Position numbers and translations under genes: made by a program
Origin: Cryoendolithus antarcticus
Lineage: Eukaryota; Ascomycota; Dothideomycetes; Cladosporiales; Cladosporiaceae
Direction of reading: 5' to 3'
Length of the DNA stretch: 64,000 bases
NCBI GenBank assembly: GCA_002077065.1
Contig: NAJO01000006.1
Coordinates: 1,054,001-1,118,000 of the forward strand
In this document: one piece after another, positions 21,738-33,290 of the stretch
Layout of the letters: the number at the start of each line of letters is the position of its first letter
How positions within the stretch are numbered: position 1 is the first letter of the stretch
The notes under the pieces: generated by a model
Databases searched by the model: none
Seen by the model: the letters and a program-made list of their open reading frames with translations, nothing else
What the model was told of the DNA's origin: nothing

Positions 21738-22086
21738 GATGGCGGAGAGCGGTAAGTAGATGTAACGATTGGACTGTTTCAACAAGTGAATACTGATAAG
21801 AGACACGAGAGGTCAAAGCAGAAGGGCAAAGTCCGAGAGACGTGAACGCGCGGTAGATTGAAGTCACGAAAGGATAAATACACACACCTACCGCGTCGGC
21901 GCCTCTTCACGCGCGAGTGGAACCGATGGCATTACCATATGCTCACATGTCGTCGGCAGCCAATGCTCCAGATGTCTGGAGGTGACATCCACCTTTGGTG
22001 CGGGGCCAAGCTCGGGCCCTGATGTCCTCCAGCTTTTCGCGTCCTCGGTACAGCATCGCCCGACATTTCCCTTCCACGTAACGACC
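21738..22086. promoter_or_regulatory. Divergent promoter, L-rhamnonate dehydratase and regulator
   Basis: 349 bp shared by two divergent genes. It contains a CCAAT box at 21960-21964 and, directly after, a perfect palindrome with 7-bp arms, CTCCAGA-TG-TCTGGAG, at 21966-21981. Their adjacency suggests a composite control element; this is inference. Confidence 0.5.
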
Positions 22087-24695
22087 ATGGCGGATGCTAT
22101 GCCGAGTGGTGGTTTCGGAAGTCAAGGTCAGTTGCCGACAGGCAGCGCGTCCCCCAACGGCAATGGCCAATACCCCCAGCAGGCTTGGAGCGGGGATGAG
22201 GACGACGACGATGATGGCGAGGATGGGGAGGGTGAAGGTGGAGATAGGAAGAGAAAGCGCTCGAGGTTGAATCGACCGTTGAGCGTAAGCTGTGAAATGT
22301 GCAAGTCGAGGAAGGTAAGTGCTTTCATTCCTCACTTTGGACTTCGTCTCGTCACTGACATCCGCTTCAGGTCAAATGCGACAGAGGCCAGCCACGCTGC
22401 GGATGGTGCACCCGTAACGCGCAAGTGTGCGAGTATCGCGAACGACGGAAGCCTGGTCTGCGCGCTGGGTATGGCCGAGAGCTGGAATCGAGACTAGGTA
22501 TGCCTTGAAATGTGAACCGCTTAGTGAACTAGGCATTGACATATTCTCCAGACAAACTTGAAGGCGTCCTGCAGACGCAACAGGTCGTCCTTCAGCAGCT
22601 TGCCAATCATCTTGGGACCACACAACAATCTCCTGCTGGTCAACAGTCGTCTCCCCATTCAGCGTCCCAGCATGGCTCGTCAGCAGAAGTCGGGCAGTAC
22701 ATGCCAACTGCACCATACCCGGTCATGGCGTCGAATGTGGTCAAGTATGAACGACTCGTCATCATTATGTATCGCGGCGAGATTGAGAATGCTGACCCTG
22801 ACACAGCAATCCATACGCGCCCCCGATGGGCGATGCTCAAGCTCAGACTGCGTCAATGTCCCAGCCATACGCAGCATCGCAGTCCCCAGCAATCGGCGCA
22901 TTCCGACCTAATGGACCCTCAGTACCATCTCCACTGCAGCGAATGAACTCGAACATACAGCCAGACCTCGAGCTGAACGGTGCAGCAGCCTCGGTGTCGC
23001 AAGACAGAGACTTCCCTCCCTACGATCTACTCTACGCTTTGACAGACTTGTATTTCCGGCATATCAATACCTGGTGTCCACTCCTGCACAGACGATCGAC
23101 CTTGGACTCCCTCTTTGGAGCAAATGCACTGGATGAAGGTGATCGCATTTTGCTGCATGCTATCGTAGCAACTACGATCCGGTTCTCTACCGACTCTCGC
23201 CTCACGGCGGAGGCTCGCGCAAAGTACTACACGACCTCAAAGCAGACTGTGCTCTTGTATGGCCTCGATAATAGTTCAGTACGATCGTTACAGGCGCTCG
23301 TCATCCTTGCGCTGGGCTCGATCAATGGTCCACCAGGCTGGAACCTACTGGCGCTGATCTCCAGAAGTGCAATACAGCTAGGACTGGCTACAGAGATCAC
23401 ATCAACATCGGTGGCACCCATCTACCCTTCGATATACACTTTACGAGCCATCATTCTTCCCGAGCCCAAAACTTTCATCGAAGACGAAGGCCGAAGAAGG
23501 CTCTTCTGGATGATCTACGTTCTCGACCGCTACGCCACAATCGCCACAGCGTTCGAATTTGCGGTAGATGACAAAGAGATCGACCGTAAGCTGCCCTGCA
23601 AAGATGAGCTCTGGGCCCGCAACCAGCCCGTGGAGACGAGATGGTTCCGCCCGGCGAATCGCCAATTCGAGTACCACGCTGACAATCCGGAGAATCTTGG
23701 CGCGTTCGCCTACTACATCGAGATCCTGGGCATACTGACGCAAATCCATCGCTTCCTGAAGAAGCCAGTCGATATCGGCGCACTAGGCGATGTCGAGCAG
23801 TGGCAGCAGGAGTATCGACAACTCGACAGCAGGCTCAGTGGGTGGAAATACGACCTCCCGTCGCAGTACGGGAACATGCTTCGCTTGCACGTTCCGGGCG
23901 CTACTGAGCACGTAAACTGCATTTGGATCATGATGCACATTACCTACCATACGTACGTCTCCTCCTCACTCCTCCCTCCGACTCATCAGCACCACTAACA
24001 ACATTCACAGCACGGTCATTCGCCTGCACAGCTCCGCGGCCTACCCCTCCACAAAGTCCCCGATTTTCACCCCCAGTTTCAACGCCTCGCAGCGCTGCCG
24101 CACAGCCGTGGAAGACATCTGCACAATCAACACGCACGTCCGCACCCACAATCTCCTCTCAAACCTCGGACCGCCCTTCGCCTTCAGCCTCTGGGTCGCT
24201 GCCCGGCTGCTGCTAGTCCACGGCTCCACGATCGATCATCTAGTGAACCCAGCCATCCACGCCTTAGTCGAAACACTCCGCGACATGGGCAGCTACTGGG
24301 AAGTCGCGGACCGCTACGCCACGCTACTATCGCGCGTGTTGGCCGAATACGACGACAGCGAACGGCATTCTCGAGAGCCGCCATCCTCTGTTAAGATCTT
24401 GGCGGATATGCGTCGCTGCGCCTACGACTTGGACTTTCTGATCTCCCGGCAGCCGAGAGTCGGCGGCGCGATCACGCCTAGGGCTGGGAAGACGCCGGCG
24501 CCTAATGAGCTGGAATACCTCGACGTCTTCGACTTCTTCAACGTGCCGAGGGTGCCGGTGCAGGATGTGCAGCAGGGTGCTGGCGGGGATGGGAACGGAG
24601 GGGAGGTTTATGCTGGGAATGCGGATATCACGGCGTTCAATTTCCCCTTCAACTACGATATGAGCGCCGATTGGTTCGCGAACGGGGCTGTGTAG
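22087..24695 (+). CDS. Zn2Cys6 transcription factor (fungal_trans type)
   Basis: Five exons: 22087-22314, 22371-22497, 22552-22744, 22807-23952 and 24011-24695, 792 aa. The start at 22087 has context accATGg. After a Gly/Pro/Gln-rich start and an acidic run followed by RKRKRSR, the zinc cluster is C-EM-C-KSRKVK-C-DRGQPR-C-GW-C-TRNAQV-C, with an intron inside it between K and V. A linker (RERRKPGLRAGYGRELESRLDK, split by an intron) leads to a coiled-coil dimerisation stretch. The fungal_trans domain begins near DFPPYDLLYALTDLYFRHIN and includes RRRLFWMIYVLDRYATIATAF. It is a nuclear regulator; from its position, a candidate controller of L-rhamnonate dehydratase. This zinc-cluster type seems common in Pezizomycotina, so the link is only positional. 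Confidence 0.9.
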
Positions 24696-24768
24696 GAGAT
24701 GTATATTGTACATAGTACAGAGCAGAGGCAGGAAGTGTAGCTCTAGCCAGTTGTACATATTCCACGTC

Positions 24769-26513
24769 TCATCCTCGTCGCCCTTTGACGAAACCGACGA
24801 GATTCTCAATCACACCCTCCAACGCCTCCTTCTCTCGTAACGCCTCGCCCACCCGCCCCGCCCAGAATTCCAGCACTTTCTCACCGCGCTGCTTCGCATC
24901 TCGAAGAATCCTCAGATGCTCTGTGAGTTCGGCTGCGCTCATGCCCTGGAGCTTGGCATCGGTCGTCGCTGCCAGCGCCGCGGTGGTATTCTCATCGAAC
25001 TGCGCAGGCGGCGGCGGACTCGCTTTGCGCCGTCTCGTGCCAGCCGGCGGACCAGTTCTGCGTTTCGACGTCCCGGTCTTGGAGTCCACAGACGTACTAC
25101 TCTCATTCCCGCCCTCCTCCCCTCTAAGCCGCTCCAACTGCCCACCACCCCTTTCTCGCCCAGTCTCCGCACTCTCTCGTCCCTCGTCCTCGATTCTGCC
25201 AGTGAGATGAACGTCTTTCAGCACTAGTCGGCGGACTTTTGAGGGCGGGAGGATTTCGTCGAGGTCGACGGGTACGCCTAGACTGACTAGGAACAGGCGA
25301 CGGATCTTGCTGCGTGTCCAGTTCGGCGGTGCCATGGGGGGTGGGGAGAGGAGCTGATGCCAGAGGGATTCGGAGCGGGGGGAGAGGAAGGCTGTGGGTG
25401 GAGTACTGTCTTGTTCTGTGGGAGGCGTGGCGGGAGGAGAGGGAGGGAAGATCATGTCGAGGTATGGGGAGCTGGAGGCTTTGAGGGAGGAGGGGGAGGA
25501 GAAGTCGAGAGGGGGCTGGGAAGGGAGTCAGACATGAGATTGGATTTGAAGACAGGTTCTGGGGGCTGGCTACTTACAAGATGGGCTAATGGGTTGGGAG
25601 CGGGTGCCGGAGGCTGTGCTTGTCGTTGTGTCTCTGCAGGCATGGGTGTCTGGTCTGCCTCGTCGAAGTCACCGAAGTCATCATCGCCCTCCTCTGCAAA
25701 GTCATCGAAGTCGTTCTCCTCTTCTTGCTCCTGCTCCTCGTCCTCTTCCTCATCAGGCTTTCCCGTCTCCAGTTCGCCGTTTGGCTTCCCCTCCCACATA
25801 CTCCTAAACCACTCCTGCCTCTCCTCGCCACTCACGTCTTGCTCCTCACGGCCTGCTCCTCTGTAACCACAACAACAATCAGCACACCGCCCTCATCCTC
25901 CTAACTCCCACTCTCATACCTCCCCTTCGATGACGACGAAACTCACCTACCCTCAGCGTCCCCCACGCGTCGAACCTCATCCGGCTCGGCATCTCCCCTC
26001 CGTAACTCCCATGCCTCAGTCCCCTCAACCTCCCCAAACGCCTTCCGATCATCCACCCTCTCAACGACAGTCTTCGGCACCGGACTGCCGCCAGGACTCA
26101 GCGGTGTGCCAGGTCTGCTGTTCTGCTGCCCGCTCAACATAAGCGTCGAACTCCGTGACCGCTGACCGTCAGGCACAATCTCTATCTCATCCGGTACTGC
26201 GTCCTGAGTTCTTAAGTCATAGGCGTTCGTCCCTGGTACTTCACCATGGGCTGGTGCGTCGTCGACTCTCTCTACGCGGGTGATGGGGATTGGAGAGGAG
26301 GGTGCTGCGGGGGATGGTGTGCGGGCTGGGCGGGGCGGTGTGCCTTCGGAGGCTGAGGAGAAGTGGTCGGAGGAGGATGTGTCGTCTTCTGAAGGGGCAA
26401 GTGTCAGGTGGGGAGTTTGTGTGTGAGCTGGAGGATGACGGGGGAGGGGTACCTTCTAACTCGTGGGCGCCGGGGTCGGTGGTTATGATGCGGGGAGGCT
26501 GGAGGGCGGACAT
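24769..26513 (-). CDS. Acidic, Laa2/aftiphilin-like protein
   Basis: Four exons, 26513-26453, 26388-25947, 25860-25578 and 25515-24769, 510 aa, with introns of 64, 86 and 62 nt. The order is: a short start (MSALQPPRIITTDPGAHELE); two similar blocks reading TRVERVDDAPAHGEVPGTNAY and TVVERVDDRKAFGEVEGTEAW; an acidic region with DFDDFAEEGDDDFGDFDEAD, which resembles the adaptin-ear-binding FxxF/DFGDF motifs of aftiphilin and yeast Laa2; then SSPYLDMIFPPSPPATP and a basic helix region (APPNWTRSKIRRLFLVSLG); last a helical C terminus. I infer a role in clathrin/AP-1 traffic. The name is tentative; the gene structure is well supported. It converges with the regulator, with only 73 bp between their ends. 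Confidence 0.72.
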
Positions 26514-26863
26514 GGTTGGTGATTTGTTGGGAGAGTGTAGAAGAACGAGGGAGGATGAGAGGAGGCAATACAAGGTTATGTAGACAACATGATGGACCTT
26601 CTGCTTCGGGCATCTTCCTCTGTGCCTGCTGCGCCTCAGACTGAGCTCGCGTGGGTGACGAGCAGCGGCTACTCCCGTCCGAGCTTCACGTTCACGTCTT
26701 TCTACCACGCGTTTTGAGTGGACGAGTCGAAGAATCACTCACATACTCGGCATTGAGGGAACCGTGTTGCGCATACACAATCCGAGCCATATGCACTGAT
26801 CAATGCATGTACCAAGACAGTGATAGCTCCTGATTGAAGCACACAGTATTGCAAGCACCCAAG
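26514..26863. promoter_or_regulatory. Divergent promoter, Laa2-like gene and NSP1
   Basis: 350 bp between divergent ATGs at 26513 and 26864. No specific element recognised. Confidence 0.4.
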
Positions 26864-29068
26864 ATGGCCTTCTCCTTCACCAACAACGCCAACAAACCCG
26901 CCTCATCAAGCGGCACCAGCACACCCACTCTCTTCGGCGCCGCACCTGCAGCCAACAATGCACCGAAGCCTCTCTTCGGCGGCGGCGCACCAGCAGGCGG
27001 CAGTCTCTTTGGTGGTGGAGCAGCAGCCTCCACTGGCGCAAGCCCTTTCGGCAGCACAGCGACGAGTGGACCGGCAAAGCTAGGCAGCGGCTCAGGCGCG
27101 ACGACAGGCAACATCTTCGGCAATTCGGGCGCGACGACACCGCAGCCGCAGCAGGGTGGAGGTGGTGGTGGGCTGTTCGGAGGCGCTGCACCTGCATCGA
27201 GTAGTGCACAGCCTTCTGGTGGACTATTTGGCGGCGGAGCAGCGGCAGGTGGGAATGCATTTGGTGGACTGTCGGCGAATCAAAGTGGAAGAAGCACGCC
27301 TACGTTCAGCTTTGGGGCGCCGAAGAACGATGCTGGGAGTGGGTCGCAGACACCTGCCTCGACTGGTGCGGCGCCGGCGGCTGGTGAATCTACGTTGTTT
27401 GGTGGTGGGCAGAGCAGTGCGCAGCCTCCTGCTGCACCGTCGGGAGGCAGCTCATTGTTTGGGGGAGGTGCGCCTGCCTCAAGTGGAGGTAGCTTGTTCG
27501 GTGGGTTGAACAAGCCTACTGGTGCAGCTACCCCTGGAACACAGACACCAGGAGGCACTGCTGCTCCGTCGGGTGGTTTCTTTGGCTCGCAGACACCAGC
27601 TGCTCCAGCGGCACAACAGAGCAAGCCCGCTGGGAGCAGTCTGTTTGGTGGTGCTGCTCCAAGCCCTGCACCAAGCCTGTTCAGCACTGGCAACAGAGAT
27701 GCGCCTACGAGCAGTGCTCCCGCATCAGGAGGACTCTTCTCCAACCTAGGTGGTGGCAGTGCACAGCCGGCAGGCAACCCAACAACTACACCACAGGGAA
27801 ACAAGACTCAGCCCATGCCCAGCTTCACCCCCGCTGGCAACCCGCCGGCGAACGCTAGCCTTTTTGGGGGAGGTGCAGCTGCGAAGCCGACACCAAGCCT
27901 CTTCAGCCAGCCTGCAAAGCCCGACGAGAACAAGCAGCCAGAAGCACCCAAATCAGGAGGCTTCAGCTTCGGTGGAGCAGCTGCCACGCCTGCACCAGCT
28001 AAGCCTGCCGCACCTCTGTTCGGCGAAGTCAAAGCGGACGCACAGAAAGACAACAGCACAACCAACGCACCTCCGACACCAGCAGCACCGAGTCTGTTCA
28101 GCGGTGGCTTCGGACAGAAGACCAGCGCTACCCCGGCAAGCTCGGCAGCCCCATCGAGCAATCTCTTCGGCGGTGGATCTAACTCAGCTGCCAGCACAGC
28201 ACAACCTACAACCACGTCAACCTCCACATCTGCCGCCCCAGCCACATCGAACCTCTTCGGCGCGGCACCTGCATCAACCTCCGAACCCTCTACCACTGCA
28301 GCACCTACCACCACCGCCTCCGACCCCACAGTCCACCGCCAATTCGCCCCCTCCCAATCCACCGCCCCAGTCTCTCGCCTACAATCCAAATCTCTCGAAG
28401 AAATCCTCACAACCTGGTCCACCTCCCTCGCAACGCACCAAACCCGCTTCGCCTCCTTGGCGTCCACAGTCTCAACCTGGGACCGCGCATTGACGACAAA
28501 CTCCACGGCTATCTCGAAGCTCTACGCCCGCTGCTTCCAAGCAGAGCGAGACGCCGCGGAAGTAGAGCGCCAGCTATCGGTCGTAGAGAACGAGCAGCGG
28601 GGTCTCGAAGCTCTGCTAGGTAGATGCGAAAACGAAGTCGACGGCCTCATGGAGCAAGCCGGTCTCTCATCCGATGGCTCCGGACCGGGTCAAAGCGTCG
28701 ATCAGGAGCGCGAGCGCGTCTACGGAATGGCTGAGAATTGCTCCGATCGCCTCACGGAGATGAACCAAAGTCTTGCTGCGATGATTGAGGGCATCAATTC
28801 CTCCTCAGCTTCACTCTCTTCCGCCACCAAAGGGTCGGCTGGCAGTGGCCAACAGGGCGAGGATCCGCTGGCGCAGATTGTCAGGACGCTGAATAGGCAT
28901 CTTGGGCAGTTGGGGGTTGTGGATGAAGGCGCTGAGCAGCTTAGACGGAGGGTTGAGGGCGCGATGAGGGAGGTTGAGGGACAGGGGAGGGGGTTGAATG
29001 GAGGAATGAGCAGGGAGAGTGAGGTCACGAGTGGGTTTGGGAGGAGTTATTTGGGAAGTCGGCGATGA
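26864..29068 (+). CDS. NSP1: Nucleoporin Nsp1 (Nup62 family)
   Basis: Single exon, 734 aa; the ATG at 26864 follows aag and gives MAFSFTNNANKP. Residues 1-500 are a classic FG domain, Gly/Ala/Ser/Pro/Thr-rich, with more than twenty SLFGG, GLFGG and NLFGG repeats. The last 220 residues are the Nsp1 C-terminal coiled coil, starting at LQSKSLEEILTTWSTSLATH and containing TWDRALTTNSTAISKLYARCF. The FG domain forms the permeability barrier and the coiled coil joins Nup57/Nup49 and Nup82 complexes in the central pore. The length is close to the family's. The FG part is repetitive DNA and so prone to assembly error. Confidence 0.95.
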   Translation: MAFSFTNNANKPASSSGTSTPTLFGAAPAANNAPKPLFGGGAPAGGSLFGGGAAASTGASPFGSTATSGPAKLGSGSGATTGNIFGNSGATTPQPQQGGGGGGLFGGAAPASSSAQPSGGLFGGGAAAGGNAFGGLSANQSGRSTPTFSFGAPKNDAGSGSQTPASTGAAPAAGESTLFGGGQSSAQPPAAPSGGSSLFGGGAPASSGGSLFGGLNKPTGAATPGTQTPGGTAAPSGGFFGSQTPAAPAAQQSKPAGSSLFGGAAPSPAPSLFSTGNRDAPTSSAPASGGLFSNLGGGSAQPAGNPTTTPQGNKTQPMPSFTPAGNPPANASLFGGGAAAKPTPSLFSQPAKPDENKQPEAPKSGGFSFGGAAATPAPAKPAAPLFGEVKADAQKDNSTTNAPPTPAAPSLFSGGFGQKTSATPASSAAPSSNLFGGGSNSAASTAQPTTTSTSTSAAPATSNLFGAAPASTSEPSTTAAPTTTASDPTVHRQFAPSQSTAPVSRLQSKSLEEILTTWSTSLATHQTRFASLASTVSTWDRALTTNSTAISKLYARCFQAERDAAEVERQLSVVENEQRGLEALLGRCENEVDGLMEQAGLSSDGSGPGQSVDQERERVYGMAENCSDRLTEMNQSLAAMIEGINSSSASLSSATKGSAGSGQQGEDPLAQIVRTLNRHLGQLGVVDEGAEQLRRRVEGAMREVEGQGRGLNGGMSRESEVTSGFGRSYLGSRR

Positions 29069-29573
29069 GCAAGGCGAGTTATGTGGTGCCCGAGATGGCT
29101 GAGATGGCAACGATACGGGAGGCTGATGTACAAGGGCATGGGAAGGCGCATGGCGTAAGGGACGGTGAGAGGGCTAGACGAGACTAGACTGTGCTGTGTG
29201 TACGATACAGAACTCATCAATGCACAGTTGACTCTGCCTGCACACACCGTTCATTCCTCTCAAATTCCGTTGTGTATGAGGTAGTGCAGACATAGTACTA
29301 CTCACTTAGCTTCCGACGCGTCTCAACGCGCAGGTGAGAGACTGCTTCTGCCGAGGTACACACAGCTGCCCTCCTCATCGGACCTCACTTCCCAAACATC
29401 GTACCTACAGCAGCACAGGTAAGTCCACTAGATTTCTCGTCGCATTTACATTCCTCTATGTAAGTCTCCACGCTACCCTCTTGTCCATTCTCATCAATCA
29501 TTTCGGACCCGAGCTGCTAGCAGCTATCATCTCGCTCAGAAACAAAAGCCATCGCCATCCCACACCCGCCACC
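29069..29573. other. Intergenic region
   Basis: 505 bp between NSP1 and the hydratase gene. The frame of the latter is open upstream from about 29334, but without a better start. Confidence 0.4.
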
Positions 29574-30618
29574 ATGGCCTCGATACCAATCCCAGACTCC
29601 TACGCCTCCCTCCCCCTGACCCAAATCTCCGTCTCCCACAATCCCCAAACTTCAAAAACAGCGACGAAGGTCCTCACAATCTCCCTCTCCCGTCCTAAGA
29701 ACTTCAACGCCTTCACCCCGACCATGGAGGCTGAACTCGTCACGGTGTTCAACACCATCTCCGTCGATCCCCGCGTCAAAGTCGCGATCCTTACTGGCGG
29801 TCTCCTAGCCCCTAAAACCGGTTCACCAAAGGGCACGGCGGGACCGAGTATTTTCTGCGCGGGCGCGGATCTCGACCGGGGATTCGGGGACGGGCAGGGA
29901 GAGCATCCTCGCGATCACAGGGATGGCGGCGGGCGCGTGGCGCTGGCGATTTACCGGTGTAGGAAAGTTGTTATCGCGGCGCTGAATGGGAGTGCAGTGG
30001 GAGTGGGGATTACGATGACGTTGCCCTGTGCTATTCGCGTGGCGTGGGAGGGCGCGAAGGTAGGGTTTGTGTTTGCTAGACGGGGGATAGTGATGGAGGC
30101 TTGCAGCTCGTGGTTCCTGCCGAGGCTGATCGGGTGAGTTGTGTTGTTGAAGGGGGAGTGGAGGGCGTTGAACTAATAAGACTGCGAACAGAATGTCGAG
30201 GGCTCTGCATTTGACGACGACGGGGGCGATCTACCCGGCCTCGCACGCGCTGTTCGGGGATCTCTTCACGGAGCTAGTCCCACATCCTACCGCTGTGTTG
30301 CCCCGTGCCTTGGCGCTCGCCGACGAGATCGCGGAGAATACTTCGACGGTCAGCTCCTACCTCATGCGCGAGATGATGTATCGCGGCGCGGACTCGCCGG
30401 AAGGCCAGCATCTGCTCGACTCGAGGATCATCTACGAGCTTTTTGGAAGCAAAGACAATACCGAGGGGGTGAAAGCTTTCATGCAGAAGCGGGCGGCTGA
30501 TTTCAAGGGAACGGTGGAGGAGGATGCGCCTGCTAGCTGGCCGTGGTGGGAGAGTGTCGATGTTGCGCAGGCGGGGCAGAGGGAGGGGTATGTGTTCAAG
30601 GCGAAGGGGAAGTTGTGA
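29574..30618 (+). CDS. Enoyl-CoA hydratase/isomerase (crotonase family)
   Basis: Two exons, 29574-30133 and 30192-30618, 328 aa; the 58-nt intron (GTGAGT) joins PRLIG-MSRALHL. The start at 29574 has context accATGg. The crotonase fold shows SRPKNFNAFTPTM, IFCAGADLDRGF (oxyanion-hole glycine), AALNGSAVGVGITMTLPCAI and KVGFVFARRGIVMEACSSWFLPRLIG, with the glutamate typical of hydratase/isomerase enzymes. The order and the FARRGIV-x-EACSSWFLPR block are typical of fungal peroxisomal-type family members. The C terminus is KGKL, a weak PTS1-like ending (canonical would be SKL), so peroxisomal import is possible but not shown. It probably acts in fatty-acid or branched-chain acyl-CoA oxidation. Confidence 0.88.
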
Positions 30619-32142
30619 TTGAGGGTGATCAAGATGCCAAAGTCTGAGCGGACATAAAAGAAGCACCTCACCATGTCTAGTGGTCACGTTGTTTGACGAC
30701 CATGTCACTGACTTCGAACATGTAGAGCTGAGCAACCAGGTAAACTAGATTGGACTTGACCTAGGACTGTGCTGATCGTCCGGGGTATAGCTTGATCCGC
30801 GGTCGACGTCGCAATAGCAATACAGTCGGGCACGTGAAGATTCATATGCTTAAGCGCCTGATCGCGTCGGTCCGTGGACAGTATTGCACGCCAGCACCGC
30901 AACTCTGTCGATGGAAGCTTGGACGCCGCGCAGATGTTAGAAAGGAGCAGCCACATGGTCGTCACAGCCGAGACACGCTTCTGTATCTGGGCTTTGCGAA
31001 TGCTGGTTCCATTCGACGCCACCGTGGAGAAATCGAGATCTGACGCGAACGACTGCATCCCGTAAATGTATGGATCTGCCAAGGCCAGGGTAGTGGGTTC
31101 GTACTTCGTACTACTGCGACCACGACTCCCACTATGGGGATCACCTATGTTGCGCAGTAGTCCGTGTAGCGTGCAGCGGTCTAGTCGTTCCGGAACTCTG
31201 TCGTGTGCTTCCCGTGTAGTCCTGACTCGTGAAAGGTGACTCCTGGGACAGACCTCATGGCCTATGGTTCTCATTACGGTTCTCATCATCTGATCACCAT
31301 GCAAAGAGTAGCCACGGCACACAGCATGCGGGCAGGCGATGCCTGTACCCGGAGTAGTGCGCCGGTGCTTCCAAGCTGTCAAGACCGCAAGACGACCACA
31401 TGGCCATGGGCATACATGCATCTCGCCATTTTACAGTCGCATGTCGTGCCCCGCGGGGAGGAAGCCGTGAAGAATGATGAACAAGGATCGCACATTGCAG
31501 GGTTAGTTACGCGATGTCGCTTGCGTTGTCCGACGCTGTCCTGACCGCCATCTGCGCAATGCTGGAAGTCATGTTGCGGTGAGTGGACTTTGAAGGCCAG
31601 AGCCCGGCAGGTGTCCGGCACTGGCATGCAGACAACATCCTTGCTCGTTTGTGTAACAGTATCTACTGCATGGCGGCCCGGGGCGGATAGGATTCCGAGG
31701 CGGCTCTGCAGTACTAGTACTGAGCTTGCGGCTCTTGACTCCAAGCGCCATCTTGGCCACGCACAGCAATATGTTGTAGACGCATCAGGGCATGCTAGTC
31801 GCCGTGCGGTTTCGTACTTCCGGCGGCCGCCAGCGTGCTAGGAAAACACCCTGCTCCCCGGTCTGTACGATCACCTGCACTGGCTATGGGCCTCGATGTG
31901 GATCTCTTCCTCATAATCATTCGCTGGGCAGCATGATGGCCACGAAGCAGGCATCTGTCGACGATCAATGCGAATTCTCGCAGAACTCATCACTCCACAA
32001 GCAACAAGTCGTGCAACAGCGCACCGCGGTCCATAGGCTGTCCTTCCTTCCTTCGAGAATCTCCCTTGCATCAGCGAATGGCTACATGCCATACGCGTAC
32101 AGCGGGTTCCGACAGGCGGCCCTTATTCGCGAAGCCAGGTGA
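30619..32142. other. Gene-poor region
   Basis: 1.5 kb. The longest frame (238 codons, minus strand, 30705-31421) has no recognisable domain and an amino-acid mix that looks random. I call no gene. Confidence 0.4.
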
Positions 32143-32568
32143 ATGAACACCACAGCTGTCAAAGCTGCTACCCGGGTCTCGAAGGGGTACAATAGCTGGG
32201 CTGGTCGCTGTCTTGCTCGTCAACTTCATTCCACAACTCGACCGCCATCATCTCAGTCTTGCGTCTCGCAGCAATCACCTGTGCATACATCTCCAGACCT
32301 ACCTCTTCCCGCGATCAGAACCTTCGCTATGGTCAGCGAACTTCCAGGACAATGTCGTTTAGCAATAAGCTGATCATTCTTGCAGGCTGTATCTGAGGGT
32401 CGCCAGCTGGTGAACTTCTGCTACGAGATCATACATCGCTACAGCTGCGGTCATACCAAAGTCGAGGGAGCGACCTGTAGTATGAAGCGATCAAAGCACG
32501 GGTGCAACAAACTCGACTCGAAGACAATCACTCATCCTCAGAAGTGCTCCAACTGTGGAAGGTTATGA
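32143..32568 (+). CDS. Possible small Cys-rich protein
   Basis: The supported part is 32386-32568, 60 codons reading FCYEIIHRYSCGHTKVEGATC, then a Lys/Ser-rich middle with another Cys, and ending PQKCSNCGRL. The Tyr/Arg plus CGHT start and the CxxC end are characteristic of short fungal Cys/His proteins of unknown role. An acceptor (cttgcag) ends at 32385. One model joins exon 32143-32331 through a 54-nt intron (weak GTCAGC donor) in phase 0, giving about 123 aa; another uses only the ATG at 32329. The 5' part is therefore uncertain, and the whole gene needs transcript support. Confidence 0.35.
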
Positions 32569-33290
32569 GTGAGTAGACTGCTTGACGGAATTCGGAGCCT
32601 ATCGAGAGTGCTGGCAGGTGGACTGTTCAGTAGCGATATGAGATCATCTGCTGTACTTTGAGCGTTGCGGTGGCGTACGGTAGATGGGATGGTCTCGCGA
32701 CGGGGTTGGCGAATTCTCTTCATAGTGATCTGGGCCGGCTACATCGGATTCTTTAGCTTGCGTAATTGACGTCTGCAATCGTGATACAAAACTTCGTTTC
32801 AAGGTCGTTCTGTGCAAATGGAAATCTAGTGTCCACTCTTGCGGTCCAAGGCAAGAAATCCGGATGCCTTCGCACCTCGCTGACCTGAGCTCTAGTTTGA
32901 GGTCGGCCGCCTCGCAGTAAGCCGCTCGAGATCATGGTTTGCCAGCTTTCGCATAACCAGGGAGAGCTTGCTTTGATGTGCGGATACCTGCATAGAGCCG
33001 CTCGTGCATGGCCATCATCGCGTGGTTGTGATCGAGTTTTCGATGTAGCAGCGTTGTACACCATCAAGGCGATGAGGAGAGGGCCAAAGGATAACTCCTC
33101 GGTGAAGAGACCTTGTGCGCGCACAGCGAGCAGTATCGATATCATTGGCTTGATGATCCGCATTGAGGTTGCTCGATAGAAGGGAAGGTTGGTGAGTGTA
33201 GAAGTCTAGTGACAGACCACGACGCCAAGCCCTCGTCACGACTGCATCTTATATCGGTCCATCAACACCTGGACATCATTGTCGATCCCA
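32569..33290. other. Intergenic region upstream of MDM12
   Basis: 722 bp; no gene recognised. Presumably the MDM12 promoter is in the right part. Confidence 0.4.

Noticed and set aside
26864..28400. Dense repeats in the FG region as a satellite or mobile element
   Set aside because: They are coding FG repeats of Nsp1 in one uninterrupted frame.
30705..31421. 238-codon minus-strand frame
   Set aside because: No domain, random-looking composition rich in Arg, Ser, Thr and Cys, and no family recognised.
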